NCBI RefSeq assembly: GCF_932276165.1
Contig: NC_063995.1
Location: 3,162,001 to 3,226,000 of the forward strand
Direction: 5' to 3'
Length of the DNA stretch: 64,000 nucleotides
DNA from: Plutella xylostella
Lineage: Eukaryota; Arthropoda; Insecta; Lepidoptera; Plutellidae
Each line of letters begins with the position of its first letter. The stretch's first letter is position 1. The notes under the pieces were generated by a model. It was not told the DNA's origin, did no database searches, and saw only the letters and a program-made list of their open reading frames with translations. Below, in pieces: positions 41,703 to 55,329 of this stretch. A program made the position numbers and the translations under genes.

Positions 41703-44700
41703 TATACCGTCCTATCGACCATTTACGAAAAGTCTTGTTGTGTAGATGCTTTACGGAAAAACACTGTTCAGGAATAAATGGCCTTGAAATAATGGGTTTA
41801 CCGCCCGAGTAGCTTAAGTTAGAATGTTGGCTATCTTTAGTAAAACATGCCTACGAGGGCAAGTCATTTATCAGTAAAACGGTCTCACCCAACACTCGAA
41901 AGTAATATTTAGCCAAATAGGTACACATCACTTATACCTACCTCTTTCAACGATATAATATTTTCAATACTACTAATGAGGTCAAGAAATTGATGTCATC
42001 TTGTTATTCGTTTCTACTAAATTGACCTTTCTCAGTTAAGGGCAGGTTTTTCAAATATCGCTTACTGCGGCGCTCTCGACAGATGGCTCTTAACTTCACT
42101 TAAATTCAATATCGACCCTCGCCCAGACTCGGCTACTTTGAACACCTCTCTTTTCGAAATTGCCCGACCCAGCGGAATGTCGAAACCAGTGTGTTCATCA
42201 GGTTTTTTTCTCGATATTATGCGTAGGTATTATGTGGTTATTGCTATGTTAGTTCCTAATAAAAACTATTTTTTGTCAAGTGTTTTAATAGAGGGTAAAA
42301 TAGTAAGGTGAAAGAAGAAAGGACACATTATATAAAACTTAAAAAAGACTCTTTGTATCTCACGTGAATTTTTTAATAAGGGAAGTTGAATAATTTACAG
42401 ACCAATTTTCAAAAGTGGTAAATCTAACGATGTTCAGAATGACGAGCTGAGTCTCTTTTCAGCTACCAGCCTATTTATCATTTGTTCATTCAGAAGTTGA
42501 ATAGACCACCCAAACAGACTCGTTTTTCAGCAAAGTGATGATCTAAGCTCAGTGATCAAAGCGACGACGCCGCGACGGCAAACAGACAAATATTGCTTCA
42601 CGTGGGACACCCCGCAGCGGCACGGGCGAGCACTTACAATGGAAGAGCACTAATTTGATTCCCGCAGTCAGTGACCGGAATAGTTCGGCCCGGTAATTAC
42701 CGCGGCCGGGTGTGTGCTACACCGAACTTGCTAGCTCGTATTGTTGTATGTACCCACTGTGTTTCATGTGCAGGAAACATTCATATACACCGTTCTATTC
42801 AAACTTTGTATCCGGGCGATATATTTACCTACTCCCCATGTTTTTAGAATTTACGAAGGGTTTGTAAGTCGGTGCGAAACCCTTACGTTTTTCAGTTATA
42901 TTGATGTTTTGGCCATTAGTTTATTTTGCACTTTTTAGTTAAGTAGGTACAAATAACTGTTATAAACTCTATCGTCCCTTCTATCGTGGCATTTAATTCT
43001 TACTAAGTTCACGTCACCAAGGTTCAAACTACGATAAATCCGCAACACACAATCTTTACAACAATGCAATAAGGTTCACATTCATTCGTCAGATATTCCT
43101 CGTGTGTCACCGGCGAGGGCGGCCAGGCAGAAGTCCTGGGACAAAGCCTCTCGAGACTTGGAGGAAATTAGTGCACCATCTGTTCTTGATGGTGTAATTT
43201 CTAAACGGAAAATTTCATCTTGCACTGTTTTTCCTTATTGCGGTTTGCTTTGTACGTGAGAAATATACTTAAATTCATGACTTAAACATATGAGGTTGGT
43301 CTCAACCCGCGTGTGTGCAGGTGTGCAGTTTTAGCCAGTGTGGACCTGCTTTTCGCAAGTAGGGATAATGTTTGAAAGCGTAAACAATGATTTTGGTGTT
43401 ATTTTATGGTTATTCTGTTTAGACTCTAATACGGTAGTAAACAACCCCTCTTCGTATTCTTTTTAACCCATGTTGGTATGTTTATTATGTTCATTCCGAT
43501 ACAATAGACGACCTTTTGCCATCTTGTAGGCACATCCATGATCCGTGAACAATAGACGGACACTTCAGTCGACTGTTCCAGCCGGCCGTCACAAAAGATA
43601 AAGAAAATTAGATTAGTACCAAAGTATAATAATTATTGCAATAAACCAATTACCTACCTATTTTAATGAAGTTATTCGGAATTTTAAATGCTTCAGCTAT
43701 TTATTTTAATGGTTTGGGCCTTTTATTTGCGGTCTATAAAGATTCAAATAAAAAAGTAAGGGGATGATGACATCATTCCGCCGGGCGGGCGGCCGCTATG
43801 GTAATAAGTATCATTTGGGAGCCGACGACCAAAAGGGTTTGTGGATTGCTAGATAGTCAACCTTGGCCTAATTCTGAATGCAGAGGTCAAACTCAAAACT
43901 GATAAGACTTCATTTCGGATTCATAAGTAAACACTAGGTAAACTTGCATTAAGCATACAGGGTACCATATTTTCAAGGTTATTATTAAGAAATAATAAAA
44001 ATATATATATAACTATATGTGTTTAGACAAATAATAAATATACGCCATTAAAGGATAGTTCAGTGAAAAATGTAAGTGTGAATATTAGGTAATTAGTATA
44101 TTATTATACTTAGTATATTTATATTACTGGATCCGCAGTTAGCAGCGACATAACGTTCTCGCCAGTAGTTAAATGGTAGATACGACTATGTAGCAATAAT
44201 GACCCGCGACCAGCAAACAGTGCCAAATGTTTCAATGTGCTGAGCAGCGGTCCAAACCTCCTAATTGCAACAGACACTGTTAAAATTAAACTTTTATGTT
44301 TCTTCTAATGCGCTTATATTATAGTCTATTCACAAAACTAAGATTTATAGGGACAGTTTGTGTTATTGTGTTATATACACAACTATTATATATACAAACC
44401 TCCTATCCTTTGTACCTATATATATACTTAATACGAACCGATTTTTTATTTTGTCAAGTCAATTCGTAATACGCCAATATTCAAACCTTTCTACAAACCC
44501 TCTGTAAGTTCTATGCATACGCGTTTAAAGTTGCATAGTTGCATATAATATCAATTATTCCATTAAGTAGGGTCAGCACGGGCACTAACCGTAGTAACTA
44601 GTTTGTTTACTCGATTACCGTGCACTTAGTGCGAGATGAGATGAAGATAGTTTAATGGCCACTGCACTTAGAGCTACTGAGGTGCTGTAACAGTGTTAGT

Positions 44701-44764
44701 ACGCTCGAGTGACCGGCTACCCTCACGAGCGATGAAAAAGTTCCAGTAACATAGTAATATCCCC
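41703..44764. other. Upstream intron or 5' flank, no gene seen
   Basis: AT-rich with moderately GC-rich patches (42550-42720 and 43780-43800). No exon with family similarity was found. Confidence 0.4.
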
Positions 44765-44918
44765 AAAGTTACAGGCTCTGCCTAGTTTAGGGATTACTAC
44801 CCCATATATTTTTACTGTATAATCTCTGCCATTGTACCTCTATACCTACGGTTTGTTCTGATTGTACATTAATTGTAACTGTGTTCTTTTTGTAAAATAA
44901 ACTTATTATTATTATTAA
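44765..44918 (+). repeat. SINE or LINE 3' tail
   Basis: TTACAGGCTCTGCCTAGTTTAGGG and CCCCATATATTT match the tail of the SINE at 4521-4776. It ends AAATAAACTTATTATTATTATT. Confidence 0.6.
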
Positions 44919-44928
44919 CTAGCTGTTC

Positions 44929-45129
44929 CCGCGCGCTTCGCTTCGCCTTAATAAGTTTTCCCGTGGGAATTCCGGGATAAAAAGTAGCCTATGTTCTTTC
45001 CCAGGGTCTAGACCATATGTATACCAAATTTCATTCAAATCCGTTCAGTAGTTTTGGCGTGAAAGAGTAACAGACAGACAGACAGACAGACAGACACAGT
45101 TACTTTCGCATTTATAATATTAGTAAGGA
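44929..45129 (-). mobile_element. Short Helitron-like element (Lep1 type)
   Basis: On the minus strand it starts TCCTTACTAATATTATAAATG and ends CGGGAACAGCTAG, inserted between A and T as Helitrons do. It carries a (GTCT)n tract and a GC-rich pre-terminal motif. No Rep/helicase gene. Matches 48795-49009. Confidence 0.85.
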
Positions 45130-45249
45130 TATGGAACATCAATGGCAAGTGGAACTTTACATTATTGTTGTTATATTCAGTTCAGATTAATATAAGCACT
45201 AATAAGTATTTACTTATTGGGCTTATTTACTACTTAGTAAAGGTGATTT

Positions 45250-45335
45250 CCCCGATAACCCATCCTTCATTGGAAGGAGACCCGTGCCCCAGCAGTGGGG
45301 ACGTAATGGGTCATGATGAAGATGAAGGCGATTCC
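45250..45335 (+). repeat. 5S-type SINE tail fragment
   Basis: GGAAGGAGACCCGTGCCCCA and CAGTGGGGACGTAATGGGTC match the tail of the 58395-58777 SINE. 5'-truncated. Confidence 0.65.
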
Positions 45336-45752
45336 ATAAACATACTCGTATGTACAGAGTTTTGTAACTACGTACCTTATATCTTCAGAATTGAAACAAG
45401 TCAATATTTCATTGGCAGTTTCTGGAGTTTGGTTTTGAAACGGTACAAAATTTTAAGTATACATTTACACCTAATAGCCGACTGTTAAGAAATTCCAATG
45501 ATTTTATTAAGTGTTTGCATTTGAAACTGTGTAATGTTTCAAATGTACCTACTGTGAAATGGGAGCGAAGGAGGAAAGTGAAGAGACCGACTTGAAGCGA
45601 TCCATGTATTGTGCAATATAAATGGGCAGCCGTGCTCATCTCAGTAACGCGTTTCCAATGCGATCGCTAATTTGTTAAAATGGGTCCACACTTGTATACA
45701 TTTTAGTATACATTATTACACATACACACATTACACATATTACATAATTATA

Positions 45753-45862
45753 CAGAGTGTCTCGTAAATAGTGGATCATCGGAAAGACTAAACCACTTTT
45801 GTTCTGTAAATTTGGCAAATTAAAAATCTATGGATAAGCAATGGTCCATTACGGGACACCTG
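45753..45862. mobile_element. MITE with TA target
   Basis: Ends CAGAGTGTCTCGTAAATAGTGGATCAT and ATGGTCCATTACGGGACACCTG are imperfect inverted repeats flanked by TA. About 110 bp. Confidence 0.6.
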
Positions 45863-48794
45863 TATGTATACTACTTGTATTTGAACTGAGATCTGATACG
45901 CGGAAATAATACAAATATTGTACCAGCTCCAGGTACTGCTTTACTGATATTGCAAAGCCATAAAAATTTAATGATATGCTGTCAAAACGCTGCTGCTGTG
46001 ATTGCCTCCATTGTTTGATGCCAATTTACATGGCTTTTCCCCTTGTTATGACAGCATTAAAGTTAATATGTGTTGTTTCAGTTCAGTACTGGGACTTTTT
46101 AGTATTATTATTGTGACAAATTGACAATGCTAAATGCCTTTCCATAGTAAAATACAGGTTTGTGACAATAAGTCTAACAAGGAGATCAGAGATCACAGTT
46201 AATAGGGTCTCCTGGAGTCTGTACAAATGGGTTTGAGTACACAATGTACAACGAAAGTATGTAAATAGGAACTGCTTTTTGAATAAAGTTCTATTTATAA
46301 AATATATTATGTAGGTAAACTTACTCGTAGATTTTATAATTGTTTAATGTACGTAATCATTATATTATCTATACATAGGTACATAATACACCCTGTATAA
46401 GTAGACCGTATAGAGTACATGTTTTGTTGCCAATCGTATAAAAATGACTAGTAAATAACTACTGGGCAAAATATTTATGAGAATCTGAAATGAGAAATAC
46501 ATAAACATGAAGTACATAGGTACTTAGGGCGACACATTATAGCTAAGAAGATAATTTAATACCTAGTAATTTCATATGGAACAAGAGTCCTGCTCATAAT
46601 ATAACTGTAACTATTTATGATTATATCAATCTCCTCTCCGGTAAACCACTAAATGGAATACGATTCTCGATACACAAACTATTAGTTATTTATCTCAGCC
46701 AAACATCAGGTATTGTGATAATAGATCGGTAGAAAGGTTTGGTTCTTATTGTAATGGCGCCGGCGTCGGCATAGACGAGGTGTTCAATATAAACTAACAC
46801 GAAAGTTTCAGTTTCAATGAACGTTGTTATCACAGCTCTCAGACTGCGACCACGTATGTTTGTAGTGTGTGTGTGTAGGACATGTAGGTAGAGACAACGT
46901 TTTGGCCTAAACGATCTAATGTGAAAATTAAATCAATGTATTTAATGCGAATTCAAGTACTTATTTCTACTAATAAGCCAAAAAACCTTCATAACTAAAA
47001 ATATCTTTGATTAGCCTTTTGTCATACGCCATCCACCTTTCAGCATCGGATTCATTGCATTCAGTATTCTTTATATAGAAATTCACACAAGTGCGTCTAC
47101 TTCATCGGCATTTCCGACGCCGTTTCTTCATACATTTATGGCAATCCGTTTTATGCGATACGTACGATACCAATAGGTGAACACTTAGGTTTAATCATTA
47201 ATTTATTTCAGTACTACTCAAATTCATTAGATCGTATTTTCAATTTACAACAAGTATGACACCTATTTACTAAGTGGTTGGTCTCGTGAGTGAGGAGCGA
47301 GGACGGTGGCAGACGCGGCGCGGCGGCGGCGGCGGCGGTGGTGATAATCACCTCGCGTGCGTCGCGTTAACGATATAAAACCACACACTAGCCGTGCTAA
47401 AGCGGATGGCTGCGTTTTATTGCAGACATGAACTGTTTGTCGTATAAATTTACAAATTCCACTTTGAATTTAGTAGGGAGATAGAAAGACTGATAAAGTA
47501 CACCAAGAAATAATGTTCAATTTTACATAACAAATTAACTCTAGTATTTGAGCGCATGGATATGTAAAGGACAATATCTTTACCGACTACTGTCTTTCTT
47601 ATAGTACCTACGTATTTATGACGTATGTTTTGAGAGAATTACCTAGGTATGATTTAATGATGGTATGTAAGCTCTTAAGTAAATAGATGCGTGTCATGTG
47701 ACTATACCCATGACACAGGCTACTGACCAAAGTGGTCTCATAACCACGTCCCTATCCGGATTGGATCGTAACGATCGTTTTCGTAAGAAAATAAGTACAC
47801 ACTATCGGTACTACTGATACAGGGTAATGTCACGGCCACGGGCGGAAAAGTTTTGTAATATTATGTTACAACTTAGGTACAAGTGTGGAAGAGTCTTGAA
47901 CACCCCGTTAGAGTGACCTGAGTTACCTCTCAGGTGAAAAACACCTAAAGTGATTCATGCGTTTGTAAGTAATTTGGGCACATTCAAATAGTATAATATA
48001 TGACATAGAAAAGTGAACACCTACAAAAGTCAATATAATTTTCACCTTCCTTTTAAATACCAATGGAGCATACCATTAAGTAGCCAATGAAACACAATAA
48101 AACAACATTCAATGTGAATAACCACACTTAATTTGTCGCGTACTTAATATTTACGACCCTTTTGATATCGAGACCACAAAAAGCAATGAATTCGAATTTC
48201 GACATTTATATTCGTTGTAAAAACGAAACTGCCCAACGATTTTGCTATCGACTTATGTCGCAAAATTTGTTTTTACATTTATTGCTAACGGCTACGTTAA
48301 ATTGTTCTCACAATAGTACGCAGTAAAAGTGGCACGTGAATTGATTTCCAAATTCAGTAGCTCTATTTTCGATACCGATTTATATAATTTAAATATAAAA
48401 GAAAGTTGAAAGTTATCGCTCTTGAATCACCCGTCTTCCATTCGACCAATTTATTTCGCAAAAAAAAAAATTGAGTTAGGTACAAAAAGTAACTCTGTTA
48501 CCACCTACAGATACTGTAGTAGAAGCGTAGTTCTACTAAACAGAACATATGAAGCAGAACTTCATACAGAATATTGTTTGAAAACAACACACATATTGGC
48601 TTGAGCTTCAGCACATCGTTAGTAAGTTTTAATTTGTTTCAGAGAGCGTCCATTGATATTGATCCCGGTGTGTCGCGGCACCGCACGGCACCGCACACCA
48701 CCACCCTGCCACCACTGCACCGCATCTAAAATTCTTTTGAAAATTATATTGGTAGAAAATGCTTTTAGCATTAAGTCCACCTTTTGTACACTTA
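45863..48794. other. Upstream intron or 5' flank, no gene assigned
   Basis: AT-rich. A CGG-rich tract at 47300-47345 is followed by GATATAAAACC at 47369-47379, which resembles a TATA box. No coding exon could be tied to it. Confidence 0.4.
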
Positions 48795-48827
48795 TCCTAA
48801 CTAATATTATAAATGCGAAAGTAGCTG

Positions 48828-48858
<31 letters not shown>

Positions 48859-49009
48859 TACTCTTTCACGCCAAAACTACTGAACGGATTTGAATGAAAT
48901 TTGGTATACATACGGTCTAGACCCTGGGAAAGAACATAGGCTACTTTTTATCCCGAAATTCCCACGGGAAAACTTTTTAAGGCGAAGCGAAGCGCGCGGG
49001 AACAGCTAG
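48795..49009 (+). mobile_element. Short Helitron-like element (Lep1 type)
   Basis: Starts TCCTAACTAATATTATAAATG, has a (TCTG)n tract at 48831-48860, and ends GCGGGAACAGCTAG. It sits between A and T. No coding genes. Same family as 44929-45129, opposite orientation. Confidence 0.87.
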
Positions 49010-52000
49010 TATTTCATATTTGTGCAATAAAGTATCAAATAAATAAATAAATAAATATTGTTCAGAGACTACTGAAATATTAGGTAAGTGTCCACCTATC
49101 GGTATCGTACGTATCGGACCATACGGATTTTCATAAACGTAAACGTTGCAAAACGGCATGTGGAATGACGATGAAGTGGACGAACTTGTGTGAATTTATA
49201 TACCAAGAATACTGATAGATTAGGAGGCAAGAAGTTACAGAGCTTTTTCTGAAAAGTTTTCCTCAAAATCCATAAAAAGGAAAATAAGAGAAAGTATACA
49301 CTCACAAATAATACCTACAGTTTTATATAGGTAAAAAATACGAATCGGTTCAGCTATTTTTCGCTTCCCTACACTTGGTGATACAATTTTAATTAATATA
49401 TTTATAAATACATATATTGAAGGACGAATATTCCCACCGGAAACCATTTTAAGTCAAAGCTTAACTCGCGGCTACAAGCCGGTAATTGAATAAATGAATT
49501 TCTGGAATAGAGTCGTCACGTCGGTCACCGAACAATTCTATTACTACTGAATCTATTTGAAAACTGAACCTTACGCCATCTGCGTCTAGCTATAAGATGA
49601 TAGCCATTTTCTTTCTTTAATAATCCGCGCAAATTAAAAAACATTTTAGAAAGGAAAAGGATTTTGGCCTCGCGATAAAATAAAGTGGATTCGTAACGAG
49701 AGCGATCGATTCAATGACCTACGGGAACATTCTTCTGAGTTTGTACTTTGTAGTCATCAAGTGAACGTTTAGACAACGGAAAACAATTTACCTGCGCGTC
49801 TCGCCCATTATCTTTGATACAGGAGCGCCGGCTGATGTAATCTCTGGGGATAAATAAAATGCGTAATTGTTTTCTACACAGCCGCCGCCGCCGTCTGAGC
49901 CTCATTGTTAAGTCGTTGTTGCGGTAATCTTCACTTCAATGTTGACTCTACAATCGTGATCGTGACCCAGATACATTGGTTAGAACTTTAACATCTTATA
50001 ATAATCGTCATTGCACATTTTTCATAAATTACGAGTAATACTTAATTAATGTGCTCATCAGACATGTTTCGTTTATCATCATCATCTTCCCAATTCCTCA
50101 AATAACTTCCTTAATGCCTCATCGTTTTCAGAGTTGTCGATAGTCCTCCTGTATCTAGATAGTTTGGCAACACACCCATAAACCTGTATGTACAAATCGC
50201 GCAATATCAGCACCAAGTATAAACTACGTGATAGGGCGAAGTTTCCATTACAATAGCATACGAAATGCGAGAATTCTCCGGTAGGACCTGACACACCCAA
50301 CATTTGAAACTACACGACCGACGCCGAGGATTTATGTCGAAGGAATAAGGAATGCTGCTACATGGAAGTGCTATAAGTACCTACTCTGCATTGCTATAGA
50401 GCGCCTTCTTGGAAATGAAATGGCTGAATCAGTGTAAAGTGCAGTCGTATTTCAAAGGAGCTATCTGTATTTTACAGTGTCACCGAGTGGTCTCATAATG
50501 CTCAGCCACTATTCGTACCTTGGAACTATTGTTATTCCATTACTAGGCTAGAAGCTAGAAGGAAGGACTTCAACAAAACTTTCGTATTTTGTGTTTTATA
50601 GAGCTAACTTCCAGTGGCTGCGATTACGCTTGCGTAAGCTTACGCAAGCGTAAGCGTACGTAAATTGAGGAAAGAAATAAAATATATTAAATAATTATTA
50701 CAATACTCAATAGTTGATAAGAGTTCTATGTGTGTAAATACTTTTTACGGGGCTACTAAATTCCTAACTGGCTGCTGACATTAACTCTATAATACGACAG
50801 TAACTCAAGTGAGTAATTATTTAGTTAAGCTTATCAAAGCAACCTCAAAAGTTTTCACACAAAGTATGAAACTTGAGGATGTAGCAGTTTATAAGTTGAG
50901 ACTTGATTTAGCCTCGCATTGCGGTAGTTGGCACCCTCCAAGTTGAGACAGTCGAGTCGTTACATTGCGAACCCTGAAGGTATAACTAAGTATGGAACGG
51001 CACAAAGAGGCCCCATTATTTCGTAGTTTATTGAGGACAATTTTGCGGAACAATGCGGGATTATTTTATCAGATCGCGGTGTGCCGGCAAATCGCTTGAT
51101 CGCCGTATCGAACCACGCGGTAAATGTTTACCATTTTAGTAAAATACGGTTTTATTTGGACATGTAACTAAACTTTTTGGAGACAGGGATACATATACGC
51201 CTGCCTTATCGATTAAACTATGATGTGGAACAATGGTTGATAGTAAAATAAATAAAAAACCGAATGTTATCTAAATTGTATTCATATATAGGGCACTTTA
51301 CATTTACGATCCCGAGCCACAGATAATAAATGAACACCGAACGCCGCTCCCGTGACATGCCTCCATGTATACGCGGATAGTATCTTTTGGGAAATTCTAT
51401 TTTTAGTGGTTTGTTTTTGCCAATTCGTCATGTCAGTCTTACTGTCTGTCCATCCGTATGTCACAGCCACTTTTTTCCGAAACTGCATATAAAAACGAAC
51501 TGTTATTATTCCATACAAATACCATGAAGTATAAAGTTATACTACAAATGTTTTCTGGAAAAAAGTAAGTAACTACCATAATCACTGCTTGCACGAGTTA
51601 AACTCGCACTTGGCCGTTTTCTTTTAAAAACACTTTCATAATTTTTAAGGCTCGCTTAAAAAGAGATTAACAATTTTGGCTGGTTATTTAAACTTCGAGT
51701 TCTGTCATTGAGATGAATGAGACTGATTTTCCGAGATTCTGATATTTTTTTAGTTCATAAATGTCATTTTATGAATGATGGCCGATACTCATAAATCCTT
51801 ATGGCTATCCGAACGAGGTCAAATGAGGAATACAAGAAAAAATATATAGAACTATTTTAGAAATTTCGTTCAATTTATAGTAAAATATTTCCAAACCTGG
51901 GTGAAGAGAGGTTAATTTGAGGAATTGGTTATTTCCGATACACATTCTATATCAAACATAATGTCATTTTATTGGAGGAAACTTCCCAAAAACACCTTAT

Positions 52001-52453
52001 TACTTTAGATTCGGCTTCGTAATACGTTTTTGTGCATCATGAATTATTTATGTGGTTGTTGACGTGGTGACGTGCGTCACCGACGCATAGGTGTGGAACT
52101 GTGTCAAACTGTAAGTGGGCTACGAATCGACTATGTTATTTGGTATTACAGGGTACTTTCGGCCCACTTATATACATTCGACATAACGATTCAAAGAATA
52201 TGAAATCTTAGCTTGAGTCTAAAGATTAACATATACGAACGTATTCAAAATAATATCGTTTCCTAGAGTCAATTTTACCAACATAAATTGTGCAAATTCT
52301 ATTATCACCAAAAAAAGGTGAACGCAGTACCTAATTGTGGTCCGTGTGCGAGTGATCACTTGGTACGTACTGTGAATCGTATCCTTGTAAACATAACATC
52401 AAATTTAACTCTTACGATGATGCTGCAATGAAGGATAGTACATAGACGACACT
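49010..52453. other. Upstream DNA, no gene seen
   Basis: Begins with an (AAAT)n run at 49036-49058. Contains a perfect 30-bp palindrome at 50624-50653. Otherwise AT-rich without coding signal. Confidence 0.4.
50624..50653. repeat. Perfect 30-bp palindrome
   Basis: TTACGCTTGCGTAAG is followed directly by its reverse complement. It is built from GCGTAAGC units, with a further TAAGCGTACG after it. Confidence 0.92.
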
Positions 52454-52581
52454 GGGGGGTCACTCTCTAAGAAAAAAAACTAAGTTTCGCTGCGCTGGTC
52501 CACGAGCCACGTCTCTATCTCGTTTTATTAAACGTGTTGATTGCACGACAGCTCTCATTCGTCAGTATAGAGTGACCCCCC
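52454..52581. mobile_element. MITE, CACTCTAT-end family
   Basis: Ends GGGGGGTCACTCTCTAAG and CAGTATAGAGTGACCCCCC. The inner CGAGCCACGTCTCTATCTCG matches the 4986-5135 copy. Confidence 0.82.
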
Positions 52582-53658
52582 TAATATACATTTCCTTGGT
52601 ACGAGACTGCAGTAGACATTAGTCAATACGCGCCGGTGTCCGGTGGCGCTACGACCCCCGCGGGCTGTGTGACGGATGCCGCCATACGACACCTCACCCT
52701 ACATGTTACTTACTAACATGTAGGTATATTATTGGATATATATGTACTCGCGAGCAATGAAATAGTTCCACTTATGAAATGCCGACACCAATTGGCCCCA
52801 ATTTTGAAAACATTTAATATAAAACTTGAACAAAATATTTACGTTTTCGGTATTTACGTTTTTTTTCGCTTATATGTCACTGGATCTTTTTGATTGCTCG
52901 TGAGTGTACACAGGGCGTTGCAAAAGGGGTATAGTGAGCCGAAAAGGGATGACTGAGGAGAGTCTGAGGGGGTTATCCTAAACAACTTTTGATCTACGAA
53001 TTGTTGAAATTCTCAAAAAAACGCTCTCCATAGTACCTACGTACTTACAGGTAACATCTCATTATTAAAGGTATGTATAATGATAAAGAGTTTTTTTCTT
53101 ATTGCAAGCCAAACTTAAAGAAAGAATTAGGAAAAGCAGTAAAAGTTTTTTAAAACTGTGCAGGTGTTTCAGCCTAAATTTTTCATTTTATTTTCGCGGA
53201 CAGCAACTCACTTTTAATTAATCCAATGTTTTGTTTAGAGCTAAGTAAAAGTACCTATACTTCATGCTTCGCTATAGCCTTTAAGTATATAATTTAAAAT
53301 ACAATATTTATTTACTAGCAAACCTACCTTGGTACTTTCTTAACAAAGACAGTGAATCTTGTAATCCTAAAGTATTATAATATGTAGGTCTGGGAAAATG
53401 TGGGGAATATCGGTGAGTATATGAAAATTTTCTAATTGGTGGATTTTCAGATACGAGTATATATTATGTATTTAGGGGGTGGGGAATGCAGACCGACGCA
53501 GTTAGCCACGAGATTTACATATATGTATACCAACAATACTCACATTACATAGCTGAATCGTGTTATTATATTAAGTGTGTGCTTAATTTGCTGCATACTT
53601 ATTAATAATTACTGTTGTTAAATGACCCGCCAGTTACGTAATCGTACTGCTGCGTTCA

Positions 53659-53796
53659 GGGGGGTTACTTTAGCTTGATAAAAAACGAACGAAAGGGGGC
53701 AGTTATCACACAGACCATATTATAGGAGGTAGGTAGAGTCGTGTTGAGCTCAGCAACGCTCTGAAAATTCGTTATTGTTGTGACTCCCCAGCCCCC
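53659..53796. mobile_element. MITE, CACTCTAT-end family, diverged
   Basis: GGGGGGTTACTTTAGCTTGA and the inner TAGAGTCGTGTTGAGCTCAG, ending GTGACTCCCCAGCCCCC. More diverged than the others. Confidence 0.55.
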
Positions 53797-54169
53797 AGCT
53801 ATGATAGTTGCATAATTGTAGTACCTAGTCACATCGCCCCATTGCGATAACTATAACATTGTTACTGGCAGCTGATAGGTTATGAGGGTGATTAGCTAAT
53901 CAGGCTGTCAGGGACTAATACGTTATGGCATTACGTAGTTATTGCCTTAAAAATTAATATTTTGATACGATAAACAATATCACATTACGACAAATTGCCA
54001 TAATGTATACCAATACGTTGTATGAAAAAAAAGATCTGTACGTTAAGTATTAACATTGTCCAGTACGTAATACCTACATACAACGCGATCACGAACGCAA
54101 AGCCCATCTTCTTATCGTGTCGGCGACAAACACCGCAGCTGGGCTAAAAGGATTAGCCAGCGAGATTGC

Positions 54170-54425
54170 CGTCACTCACTGGCTGTCCAGGGTGCGCCGG
54201 GTGATCACAAGGAACAGGTGATTGATACGTCACTCGGGGAGGCCTTATCGTGAATCTCATGCGTCGTCAGCCGCTGGCGTGAAGGTAGGCAGTTATTATT
54301 CCAAGCGCGCGCTGCCGCCGCCGCCGCCGCCGTCGCCACAGGGAGGCTTTTCATTCCGCTGTGTTTTCCCGCTATTTTTCCTCTTTCAGTGTAACGTGCC
54401 GTGAACCTCCCGTTCGCGGCCGCTT
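54170..54425. promoter_or_regulatory. GC-rich island, possible first-exon or promoter region
   Basis: The only CpG-dense patch in the right third of the window, with a CCG tract at 54311-54332. On the minus strand a strong donor GTGAGT follows AGCCA (about 54172-54177). No ATG-started reading checked here joins exon 1 in frame, so a link to GARNL3 is a guess. Confidence 0.25.
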
Positions 54426-55194
54426 GACGTTGATCCGTGAAAAGAATTATTTTTTAATTAAATTTGTTGTTAGCGTGTTTTTGAACGAATCTTATAAGTA
54501 CACTAAACACCTAACCTATAATAACATCTTAAGTACTTGTTCAACACTCGTAACATACATTTTTTTAAATTACGTATCGTAGTTTCTGCTTGAAACTAAT
54601 AATTACGGTAGGTTTTATGTAAGTCTTTAAACGTAGGAAAATCCTTAAACCAATAAACATAAATTATAATTAATCGCGTTAATTGAATAATAATAAAATT
54701 GTATTATATGTAGGTTACTTATAGGTAGTTGGGCTATTTATCTGATCGAGGTACGTAGTTTCCCTAGATGCAGTTTTCTCGAATATCAGGTTACCAAGTC
54801 GAGCAAGAAGTTTTCAAACTATAAAGGTCAGTGATAAAAAAAACTTTGTCATCGCCAGTCGGGACACAGTCCGTTTTTTATCAGCCAGTATTTCAGTATT
54901 ACACTTTTTTCCATCATAATATGTTTTTAATTTATTTTATTAGTTTAATAATATGTTATTAGGGTAGGTACGAAAGTTACGGTAGCAAAGCTACCAGCAA
55001 ACCCAGTCCGATTATCGTTCTTGAGGCGAGAAAAGGAATAATGCTTTGATCAGGTACTTTCACGGCTGGTAGCCACCGTCCCAGCCAGGTGCCGTGACGA
55101 GGTTGCCGAGAAGGCCGTATTATTTGAACTTCCCGATGAGGGTGTTGTGGAACTGTCGCCGTCACGCTGATGATCCTAATGATTAACGATCTGC

Positions 55195-55329
55195 AGGGTT
55201 ACTCTATACTGACGAAAAACGAACCAACGCGAGCTGTAGTCCAATTGGCACGTTTAATACAACAAAATAGAGTCATAGCTCGCACATCAGTGCTCCGAAA
55301 ATTTGTTTTTCGTAATATAGAGTAACCCC
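55195..55329. mobile_element. MITE, CACTCTAT-end family
   Basis: AGGGTTACTCTATACTGACG and CGTAATATAGAGTAACCCCT. The inner GCGAGCTGTAGTCCAATTGG is shared with 26486-26636. Confidence 0.85.

Noticed and set aside
48653..48883. 76-codon frame with repeated Cys-Leu-Ser-Val
   Set aside because: Its tail is the (TCTG)n tract of a Helitron; the repeat explains the pattern.
54200..54280. GARNL3 start exon from a minus-strand ATG near 54260
   Set aside because: Reading to the GTGAGT donor ends in phase 0, whereas exon 1 needs phase 2; joining would break the frame.
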